A DNA stretch of 5,428 bases from Microcaldota archaeon (GTDB lineage Archaea > Micrarchaeota > Micrarchaeia > Micrarchaeales > CABMGC01), in the NCBI GenBank assembly GCA_030043435.1, contig JASHXR010000068.1, positions 1 to 5,428 on the forward strand, given 5' to 3'. The notes under the pieces were generated by a model that did no database searches, was not told the origin of the DNA, and worked only from the letters and a program-made list of their open reading frames with translations. Positions 1 to 5,030 of the stretch are shown in pieces. The translations under genes were made by a program, and so were the position numbers. Every line of letters begins with the position of its first letter. Position 1 is the first letter of the stretch.

Positions 1-1319
1 ACCGGCCTGTCCTTGAAGACCCTTCTTATTATAAGCAGCGTGGCAGGTATTATGAAGACGTAGAACAGCAGTATCGCGAAGGTTATCGGTATTATCGATG
101 GGGAGTAGTTGGCAGCCTGGCTCACCGTCATGACATTGTATATTATCCAGGGCTGTCTGCCCACCTCGTCTACGACCCAACCGCACTCCAGTATGAGCGT
201 GACGAGCACGCCGCACAAGGCGAGAACCCATAGCACAAGCCTATTCTCCAGGTTCTTCCCGTCCCGGAACCAGAGGCCGAGTATCGCTATCATTATGAGC
301 CCGGTCAGGAACCCCGTACCAACCATTAGGTCGAAGAGGTCATGTATGAAGAGCGGCGGCCACGTATCCATTGGGTAGCTCAAGAGGCCTGGCACAGTGC
401 CGGAGGTGCTGCCAGTCGCAAGTAGGCTCTGCAGGCCCGGTATCTGCATCGCGTACTCGACCGTGCCGTTGACCAGGAAACCGAAGATCAGCTCTGGAGC
501 ATCGCTCTGGTTATGCAGGTTCAGTTCTATCGCAGCGTACTTCTCCGGCTGCAGCGTATAAAGCTGCTCTATCGAGATCACTCCCGTGTATACGGCCAAG
601 ACGATGGCTATCGACGCCATCACTATCAGCAGCTTCATCAGGCTCAGGTAGTACCTCCTCCGCTCCACGTTCCTCTTATCGGTCCTGAGGAGCATGAGCG
701 CCGCATAGGCGATGAATATGAACGTTCCGGCGAGATAGACTGCGGACAGGACGTGCGGTATCTCGATCCATGTCGACGGTGTCGAGAAGACCGCGAGCGG
801 GTTTATGCCTGTCACCGCACCGGTGCTCAGGTACGCCTGTATGTTGAAGCCTGCTGGGGTATTCATGAACGCGTTTAGCATAGTTATGAAAACCCCTGTC
901 ATCGCGCTTCCTATCACCAGCGGAAGCCCGGTAAGCATGTGGATGTACCTGTTCCTGAACTTGTCCCAGGAGTAGACGTATATCGCCACAAAGATGGACT
1001 CCGCGAAGAACGTGAAGACCTCCAGGTAGACGGGAAGTATCGCGACCTGGCTCACAAGGGCCATGAATTTCGGCCATAGCAGGAGAAGGAGCAGGGCGAC
1101 AAGGGTGCCTGACGCGGTGCCCACTGCAAAGAGTATCACAAAGACGACGGCAAGGCGCTTCGCTATCGTAGTGTAGTACTTGTTGTTGTAGCGGATCCCG
1201 ATGAACTCAGAAGCCAGTATTATGACAGGAAGGGCTATCCCCACCGCAGCCAGTATTATGTGCACTCCCAACGAGAATGCCATAAGGAAGCGGTCAAACA
1301 ACACAATGTCGAATACCAT
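1..1319 (-). CDS. cydA: Cytochrome bd-type quinol oxidase subunit I (partial, C-terminus runs off the window)
   Basis: This gene encodes the catalytic, haem-bearing subunit of a bd-type terminal oxidase, a cytoplasmic-membrane enzyme that oxidises quinol and reduces O2 to water. I read 439 codons from the ATG at 1319 to the window edge. The usual landmarks are present: His20 (haem b595 ligand, E. coli His19), Glu100 and Glu107 (E. coli Glu99/Glu107), His189 and Met332 (haem b558 ligands, E. coli His186/Met393), Glu378 in LECGW (E. coli Glu445) and the GRQPW signature at 387-391. The quinol-loop pair Lys260/Glu265 in KYAAIE matches E. coli Lys252/Glu257. The His189-Met332 interval is about 140 residues against about 207 in E. 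coli, so the Q-loop is short as in CioA-type oxidases. Asp330 stands where E. coli has Arg391. Its start lies 4 bases past the stop of the upstream membrane-protein gene, so the two are probably cotranscribed. Only a short C-terminal tail should be missing. A cydB, if present, would lie beyond position 1. Confidence 0.95.
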   Translation of the reverse strand, partial: MVFDIVLFDRFLMAFSLGVHIILAAVGIALPVIILASEFIGIRYNNKYYTTIAKRLAVVFVILFAVGTASGTLVALLLLLLWPKFMALVSQVAILPVYLEVFTFFAESIFVAIYVYSWDKFRNRYIHMLTGLPLVIGSAMTGVFITMLNAFMNTPAGFNIQAYLSTGAVTGINPLAVFSTPSTWIEIPHVLSAVYLAGTFIFIAYAALMLLRTDKRNVERRRYYLSLMKLLIVMASIAIVLAVYTGVISIEQLYTLQPEKYAAIELNLHNQSDAPELIFGFLVNGTVEYAMQIPGLQSLLATGSTSGTVPGLLSYPMDTWPPLFIHDLFDLMVGTGFLTGLIMIAILGLWFRDGKNLENRLVLWVLALCGVLVTLILECGWVVDEVGRQPWIIYNVMTVSQAANYSPSIIPITFAILLFYVFIIPATLLIIRRVFKDRP

Positions 1320-1323
1320 GCGA

Positions 1324-1971
1324 TCAGATGAAACCCCACCAGAGCAGCAGGATGCCTACAAACTCGGAGTAGTAGAGGAATTCAGGCACTGATGCTATAT
1401 AAAGCGTTCCGGCGATGGAGACTACGACCACTCCCGCTATTATGCTCAGCAGCTTCGTGCTCCTCTTCTTGAGGTAGCTCTTCGCTGCGATTATGACTAT
1501 TACCGCTGCAGCTACCGTTGTCGCGATGGTAGACGAGATGATTATCAACAGGGTGGGGCTGCCTGCAGCTACATACGTCTCGACAAACGGGCTCGGCCAC
1601 GCGCTAGGCGGCGCGCTCGCCATTATCGTGTATAACGCAAGTAGCGTTGCGAATGCTGCGAACGCGTAATAGCCGTTCCTTATCGAATCAGACCTGATGA
1701 GCTGTATCGACCCAAGGGCAAGACACTCTACCAGCACGACGACGAGGAAAAGGTACGCGTCTATCAGGTAGTTCGGGTATATGTCCAGAGCGAAGAGTAT
1801 CTCTAAGAACACGCTTATGGTGAAGACCCACAGCCCTGCGGACCAGAAGGCCAGTGCGCGGGACCTTTTGCCGAGATACCTTTTTGTCATCACCGCGGCA
1901 AGGGCTGCGGTAAGCACAAAGATGACGATTACAGATACCAGGACTTCCAGCTGTGTCGCTGTAAAGGGCAT
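1324..1971 (-). CDS. Seven-helix integral membrane protein of unknown family, cotranscribed with cydA
   Basis: I do not recognise this family. The 215-residue product is strongly hydrophobic, with seven likely transmembrane segments at about residues 8-28, 40-62, 68-92, 100-120, 139-163, 174-195 and 199-215. Basic clusters (KRYLGKRSR near 30-38, KSYLKKRSTK at 164-173) fall in alternate loops, giving an N-out, C-in topology by the positive-inside rule. The chain stops right at the end of the last helix, WWGFI. It contains no histidine at all, so it is unlikely to bind haem through His. Helix 7 has no lysine, so it is not a retinal protein. It is much shorter than CydB. The ATG at 1971 is preferred to the in-frame TTG at 1986 because a TATA box is centred about 24-25 bases upstream, which implies a leaderless message. 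Tight coupling to cydA suggests an accessory, assembly or partner role for the oxidase, which is an inference from position only. Confidence 0.85.
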   Translation of the reverse strand: MPFTATQLEVLVSVIVIFVLTAALAAVMTKRYLGKRSRALAFWSAGLWVFTISVFLEILFALDIYPNYLIDAYLFLVVVLVECLALGSIQLIRSDSIRNGYYAFAAFATLLALYTIMASAPPSAWPSPFVETYVAAGSPTLLIIISSTIATTVAAAVIVIIAAKSYLKKRSTKLLSIIAGVVVVSIAGTLYIASVPEFLYYSEFVGILLLWWGFI

Positions 1972-1990
1972 GGTATATGCTTCCAAATAA

Positions 1991-2000
1991 ACTATATAAG
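1991..2000 (-). promoter_or_regulatory. TATA box for the membrane protein-cydA operon
   Basis: The minus strand reads CTTATATAGT here, a good archaeal TATA-box match. It is centred 24-25 bases upstream of the ATG at 1971. Archaeal transcription usually starts about 25 bases after the box, so the transcript would begin at or within a few bases of that ATG, giving a leaderless mRNA. No clear BRE purine run is seen upstream (CAACAATCC). Confidence 0.65.
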
Positions 2001-2005
2001 GATTG

Positions 2006-2034
2006 TTGTAGTGCTAAGTCCTGGTATACTACAA
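2006..2034. promoter_or_regulatory. Inverted repeat upstream of the cyd-operon TATA box, candidate operator
   Basis: TTGTAGT (2006-2012) and ACTACAA (2028-2034) are perfect 7-base inverted arms separated by 15 bases. Their centres are 22 bases apart, about two helical turns, which suits a dimeric regulator binding one face of the DNA. The inner arm ends only 6 bases upstream of the TATA box, a usual place for an archaeal activator or repressor site. An RNA hairpin is less likely because the loop is long and the stem is A/T-rich. No regulator gene is visible in the window. Confidence 0.4.
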
Positions 2035-2039
2035 ACGGC

Positions 2040-2291
2040 TCATTCGTGATGCTCGAAAGAGGTGAAGACTACCTCGTGCGCTTCCTCGTCGACCTTGTAG
2101 GTTATCACAAGATGGCCCACATGGAACCTTCGTATTCCGTGTAGGGGCGCGCGCATCGGCTTCGCTATCTCAGGATTTTCCAGGATTTGTGCTATCTTCT
2201 TCATGGTCTGCTCATAGGTGGCCCTATCCTTCCTTTTCCTAAATGCAAGTTCCTCCTGCATCGCGTCGCTGAATGCAGGCGTGTAGGCCAT
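2040..2291 (-). CDS. RelE/ParE-superfamily toxin of a type II toxin-antitoxin pair
   Basis: The 83-residue product has the RelE-like layout. An N-terminal AYTPAFSDAM segment is followed by two helices rich in charged residues (about 8-40, RKRKDRATYEQTMKKIAQILENP in pieces). Then come the beta-sheet core with LHGIRRFHVGHLVITYKVDE at 50-69 and a last strand EVVFTSFEHHE. The RRFHVG...ITYKVDE pattern and the closing His-His resemble archaeal RelE proteins. Many relatives continue a few residues further to a Tyr, and this one stops at HHE. RelE toxins typically cleave mRNA on the ribosome, but I cannot confirm activity here because the catalytic residues vary in the family. The ATG at 2291 lies 4 bases after the antitoxin stop. 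An in-frame TTG at 2324 would give 94 residues, but the added N-terminus fits the family poorly and would overlap the antitoxin. Order, spacing and size all fit an antitoxin-toxin operon. Confidence 0.8.
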   Translation of the reverse strand: MAYTPAFSDAMQEELAFRKRKDRATYEQTMKKIAQILENPEIAKPMRAPLHGIRRFHVGHLVITYKVDEEAHEVVFTSFEHHE

Positions 2292-2295
2292 CTTA

Positions 2296-2514
2296 TCAGC
2301 CCAGAGCCTTGTCAAAATCGGCAAGGCTCTTGTAGTGATGGACCTTCATGCGCCCCGAGTCTATCGCCTTCCACTCCTTCACTATCCGCTTCATCATCAT
2401 GCTGTCAGGCTCCGTTTCATCCATCCGCTCAAGAACCAGTGTAAGCATCTTGGTTATCCTATCAAGCTTGGTGTTTAGCTGCCTGTTTATTGTCTGCTGC
2501 TTCTGTTCAGCCAT
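2296..2514 (-). CDS. Antitoxin-like small protein paired with the RelE-type toxin
   Basis: This 72-residue protein starts at an ATG at 2514, immediately upstream of the RelE-type gene. It is hydrophilic and helix-prone: residues 8-33 could form an amphipathic or coiled segment (INRQLNTKLDRITKMLTLVLER). After an acidic stretch (DETEPD, 32-37) it ends in GRMKVHHYKSLADFDKALG. A short basic and hydrophobic element followed by a 'Ser-Leu-x-Asp-Phe' helix is common at the C-terminus of antitoxins that wrap around RelE toxins. I see no ribbon-helix-helix, AbrB or helix-turn-helix motif, so its DNA binding, if any, is not obvious. Its identity rests mainly on context: antitoxin-first order, 4-base spacing to the toxin and typical length. 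The role as antitoxin is an inference. Confidence 0.7.
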   Translation of the reverse strand: MAEQKQQTINRQLNTKLDRITKMLTLVLERMDETEPDSMMMKRIVKEWKAIDSGRMKVHHYKSLADFDKALG

Positions 2515-2543
2515 CCAATCACAATAATATTACGCAATTCAAG

Positions 2544-2553
2544 ATTTTAAACC
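2544..2553 (-). promoter_or_regulatory. Probable TATA box for the toxin-antitoxin operon
   Basis: The minus strand reads GGTTTAAAAT, preceded by AAA, so purines occupy the BRE position. The box centre is about 34 bases before the antitoxin ATG at 2514, predicting a transcript start near 2522 and a leader of about 8 bases. An 8-base palindrome, TAATATTA (2525-2532), lies between box and start and could be an autoregulatory site. It is short and A/T-only, so chance is a fair alternative. Confidence 0.45.
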
Positions 2554-2743
2554 TTTCCGGCGCGCTTGAAAGAGAGTAATAGGTGGGACTTGTCGTTGTC
2601 TGTCGCCTTGAGGAATCTCTGTATCTCTGGTCCTGTAAAGTCCTTGTTCAGGTTGTCGTATTTTGTATATGGTTCCTTCTGAACCGCTTACATGGATTCT
2701 GCTTTAATCCCGTGCATTCGAACTTGCGTTTGCCTTCGTTTTC

Positions 2744-2789
2744 AAAATAGGCCCGAGTAGACTCGAACCCCTGCCTCATGCACGCAAGG
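2744..2789 (-). terminator. Possible EF-2 transcription end: hairpin followed by a TTTT tract
   Basis: Fourteen bases after the EF-2 stop, CCTTGC (2789-2784) can pair with GCAGGG (2774-2769) around a 9-base loop, giving six pairs including one G-T. A second short pairing, CGAGT with ACTCG, follows, and then TTTT at 2747-2744. Archaeal termination depends mainly on U-tracts. This one is short, so the call is weak. Confidence 0.3.
2748..2772 (-). other. tRNA 3'-end-like fragment (T-loop plus acceptor strand), possible attachment-site remnant
   Basis: The minus strand reads AGGGG, TTCGAGT, CTACT, CGGGCCT, A: the order of a T-stem, T-loop (TTCGA at 2767-2763), T-stem, acceptor strand and discriminator base. 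CGGGCCT resembles the CGGGCCC 3' acceptor strand of archaeal Val or Lys tRNAs. No matching 5' acceptor strand, D-arm or anticodon arm lies upstream, because that space holds the EF-2 stop and coding end. The 5' T-stem half also pairs poorly with CTACT. It is therefore not a complete tRNA gene. An att-site copy left by integration is the best reading. A 3' half of a split tRNA is a remote alternative. Confidence 0.38.
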
Positions 2790-2803
2790 TACATGGTCAA
2801 GCG

Positions 2804-5026
2804 TCAGTCCAGGAACTGCGACGCTTCCGGAGGGCTCTCCGGCACCCCCTTCCTCTTCCTGATCTCCCTGACTACCTTGTCCTGCAGCTCCTTGCCCAGC
2901 TTCTCGTATCCCGCATACTCCGGATACCATATCGCCCTGCCCTGCGTCAGCCCCCTCATCTCGTTCGAGAAGCCCTTTATGACCTCCGCTACAGGCAGCT
3001 TCGCTATCACGGTGACGTTCTCGTTCTCCTGCTGTATGTCCAGTATCTGGCCCCTCCTCCCCTGGAGGAACGAGATAACGTCAGAGAGGTACTCGTTGCC
3101 TATGTTTATCGTGAACTTCTGTTTTGGCTCCATGAGCACCACTCCCGCAGTCAGCATTCCGGCATAGATAGGCCTGCGCATCGCAGGTATTATCTGCGCC
3201 GGGCCCCTATGGACCGGGTCCTCGTGTATCGTCGCGTCGGTTATCGAGACCTTTATGCCCGTGCACTTCTCCCTGGCCAGCGGCCCGTCCTTCACCGCCT
3301 CCTCGAAACCCTCGACGAGCAGCTCCATCACCTCGTTGAGGTACTGCACGCCCTTGGTGGCGTCGATTAGCACGCTCCTGTTCGAGACGTCGACCAGGCC
3401 CTTCGCCTCCGCCCTCGTCAACCCTGCCTTGATCAGCGGCTCGACGTGCAGCTTGCCCTTCGGCCTGCCGTCCCTGATCTCCCCGCTCTCTATCATGTCC
3501 ACGACCCCCTGCTCCAGCGGCTCGACGTTGATGTAGAAGCGCGTATGCCTGTTCGGCGACTTACCCTCGACATTCTGCACTCCCGTCTCTATCGCCTCCC
3601 TGTAGACGACGATGGGCTCGCTGGTCGTTATCGGGACCTTGAAGTCGTCGCGTATCTTGGTCTCTATTATCTCGAGGTGGAGCTCGCCCATGCCGCTCAC
3701 CAGGTGCTCCCCAGTCTCCCTGTTCAGCTCGACCACTATGGTCTGGTCGCCCTTGGTGAGCTCCCTAAGCGCCTCTATCAGCTTGGCCAGGTCGCGCGTG
3801 TCCTTCGCCTCTATCGCCTTCGTCACCACCGGCTGCGAGTAGTGCCTTATCTGCTCGAACGGCTCTATCTTGTTCTCGCTCACCGTGTCCCCTATCGATG
3901 CGTTCTTCAGCCCCACCACCGCGGCTATGTTGCCCGCTGGCACCGCTTCGACTGCGACGCGGTCGGGGCCCATGTAGAGGCTCACCGTCTGCACCTTCTG
4001 CGGGTCTGGCATGCCTGTGACGTACGCCTCGACTCCCTTTTTCATCGTACCAGAGAAGACCCTGCCAATCGCCACCTCGCCGCTGTGCTGGTCGTAGTTT
4101 ATCCCGAAGACAATCATACAGACAGGGCCAGCCTTGTCTACCTCGAGCATTGACTTCCCATCTACTGTGGCGAGGTCGCCGTGCCACAGCCTCGGTATCC
4201 TGTACCTCTGCGCCTCGCCAGGATTGGGCAGGTGCTCTATTATCATGGAGAGCACTGCCTCGTCTATCGGCGCTATCTCCTGGAGCTTCTTCTCTGCAGC
4301 CTGCCTCTCGCTCTCGCCGCCTATCGCAGCCTTGGCCGAGAGGTCCCAGATCTCCTTGAACGTCACCTTGTGCGTCTCCATGATCCTCTTCGAGAGCGCC
4401 CACTTCTTGTACGCGCTGCCGAAGCAGATGCTGCCGCCGTCCACGCTGACCTGCCACTTCTTGGCGAACTCCTCAGGCGCGAACCGCGTTATCATCCTGT
4501 TTATCTCGGTTATGAGCTTGAGGAGCCTCTCGAAAGCCTGCTCCGGGGTCAGCTTCAGCTCGTTGAGAAGCCTGTCGGTCTTGTTGACGAAGAGCACCGG
4601 CTTGGCCCTCTCCTGCAGCGCCTGCCTGAGCACGGTCTCGGTCTGCGGCATTATCCCCTCGACCGGGTCGACGACGAGGACGACACCGTCGACGGCGCGC
4701 ATCGACCTGGTGACGTGGCCGCCGAAGTCGACGTGCCCCGGCGTGTCAATCAGGTTTATTATATAGTCGACAGACTTGTACTCGAAGCCGAGCGAGATGT
4801 TGGCTGACTTGATAGTCATCCTCCTCTCCTTCTCTATCTCCTCGTAGTTGGTGTAGAGCGCCTCCCCGGCCACGGCCTTGGAGATTATGCCAGCGCGTGC
4901 TAGCAGAGAGTCGGTCAGCGTCGTCTTGCCGTGGTGGACGTGGGCTATTATCGCCACGTTGCGGATCTGGGCTATGCTGCCCATTATCTTGGAGACCTCT
5001 TCTGCAACGAACTCCTTCCTTACCAC
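2804..5026 (-). CDS. fusA: Translation elongation factor 2 (aEF-2)
   Basis: This is the cytosolic GTPase that drives ribosomal translocation. The 740-residue length is normal for archaeal EF-2. G-domain motifs are G1 AHVHHGKT (28-35), switch I RRMTIKSAN (68-76), G3 DTPGHVDFGG (94-103), G4 NKTD (148-151) and G5 GSA (203-205). Domain II follows (about 290-385). After that come domain III with SGMGELHLE (444-452), domain IV, and a domain V-like end (GRRGQILD, 656-663; FSNEMRGLTQGRA, 686-698). HRGPAQIIPAMR contains His606, the expected diphthamide site. Unusual points are His31 in place of the near-invariant Asp of HVDHGKT, and Thr150 in NKTD where NKVD or NKMD is common. The GTG start at 5026 is supported by GAGGT at 5037-5033 (spacing 6 bases) and by the family-like N-terminus MVRKEF. 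The SD overlaps the uS7 stop, and the gap between the genes is 4 bases, so translation is probably coupled. Confidence 0.98.
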   Translation of the reverse strand: MVRKEFVAEEVSKIMGSIAQIRNVAIIAHVHHGKTTLTDSLLARAGIISKAVAGEALYTNYEEIEKERRMTIKSANISLGFEYKSVDYIINLIDTPGHVDFGGHVTRSMRAVDGVVLVVDPVEGIMPQTETVLRQALQERAKPVLFVNKTDRLLNELKLTPEQAFERLLKLITEINRMITRFAPEEFAKKWQVSVDGGSICFGSAYKKWALSKRIMETHKVTFKEIWDLSAKAAIGGESERQAAEKKLQEIAPIDEAVLSMIIEHLPNPGEAQRYRIPRLWHGDLATVDGKSMLEVDKAGPVCMIVFGINYDQHSGEVAIGRVFSGTMKKGVEAYVTGMPDPQKVQTVSLYMGPDRVAVEAVPAGNIAAVVGLKNASIGDTVSENKIEPFEQIRHYSQPVVTKAIEAKDTRDLAKLIEALRELTKGDQTIVVELNRETGEHLVSGMGELHLEIIETKIRDDFKVPITTSEPIVVYREAIETGVQNVEGKSPNRHTRFYINVEPLEQGVVDMIESGEIRDGRPKGKLHVEPLIKAGLTRAEAKGLVDVSNRSVLIDATKGVQYLNEVMELLVEGFEEAVKDGPLAREKCTGIKVSITDATIHEDPVHRGPAQIIPAMRRPIYAGMLTAGVVLMEPKQKFTINIGNEYLSDVISFLQGRRGQILDIQQENENVTVIAKLPVAEVIKGFSNEMRGLTQGRAIWYPEYAGYEKLGKELQDKVVREIRKRKGVPESPPEASQFLD

Positions 5027-5030
5027 GTGA

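Larger units (their letters stand above)
2547..2794 (-). pseudogene. Possible decayed tyrosine-recombinase (integrase) remnant in two frames
   Basis: No intact gene exists between the EF-2 stop and the antitoxin, but two adjoining open segments look protein-like. Segment A runs from ATG 2794 (or ATG 2779) to the TGA at 2648. It passes through the tRNA-like 3' end as RQGFESTRAYFENEGKRKF and continues with ECTGLKQNPCK. Segment B, in another frame, is bounded by stops (2687 to the TAA at 2547, 46 residues) and has no ATG, GTG or TTG start. It reads YTKYDNLNKDFTGPEIQ, then RFLKATDNDKSHLLLSFKRAG. The run 'FTGPEIQRFLKATDN' resembles the 'LTxEEIxxLLxAxDN' start of tyrosine-recombinase catalytic domains, but the segment ends before any catalytic Arg. 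A single frameshift near 2690 would join A and B. An integrase reading out of a tRNA 3' end is a known arrangement for archaeal integrated elements. The match is short and made by eye, so this is tentative. Confidence 0.33.
2515..2803. other. Intergenic region of 289 bases between EF-2 and the toxin-antitoxin operon
   Basis: This stretch holds no intact gene on either strand. From high to low coordinates it contains a hairpin, the tRNA 3'-end-like fragment, two protein-like segments in different frames, and the TATA-like box of the toxin-antitoxin pair. It is visibly A+T-richer than the flanking EF-2 gene: by hand count 103 of 240 bases are G or C at 2521-2760, against 40 of 60 in a sampled EF-2 stretch (4621-4680). 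The drop fits foreign or non-coding DNA. Confidence 0.7.

Noticed and set aside
676..1077. 133-codon minus-strand frame inside cydA
   Set aside because: It is a shifted frame of the same strand as cydA, rich in His, Arg and Gly, and lacks the membrane character of the real product.
1324..1971. Membrane protein read as CydB or as a microbial rhodopsin
   Set aside because: CydB is much longer and has a different helix pattern. A rhodopsin needs a Lys in helix 7, which is absent here.
2040..2324. Longer toxin start at TTG 2324
   Set aside because: It overlaps the antitoxin by 29 bases and adds residues not typical of RelE proteins. The ATG at 2291 follows the antitoxin stop by 4 bases and gives a family-like N-terminus.
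2648..2806. Stop-codon readthrough or selenocysteine extension of EF-2 (the frame after TGA stays open to 2648)
   Set aside because: EF-2 is already full length and ends normally, other EF-2 proteins have no such tail, and the following frame passes through a tRNA-like sequence. Coincidence is more likely.
2748..2830. Complete tRNA gene ending near 2748
   Set aside because: No sequence pairing with CGGGCCT exists in the preceding 80 bases, there is no D-arm or anticodon arm, and the 5' part would overlap the EF-2 coding end.
2742..2930. 62-codon minus-strand reading frame across the EF-2 end
   Set aside because: It lies in another frame of the EF-2 coding end, is dominated by Gly, Gln and Glu repeats typical of out-of-frame reading, and has no family resemblance.
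3446..4153. 235-codon plus-strand open frame opposite EF-2
   Set aside because: It is antisense to a clearly conserved gene, its Leu/Arg/His/Val-rich composition is that of a G+C-rich shadow frame, and it shows no motif.
4134..4807. Overlapping plus-strand frames of about 210 codons opposite the EF-2 G domain
   Set aside because: Two long frames overlap each other and the conserved gene. Both are explained by the high G+C and scarcity of stops in the antisense of EF-2.
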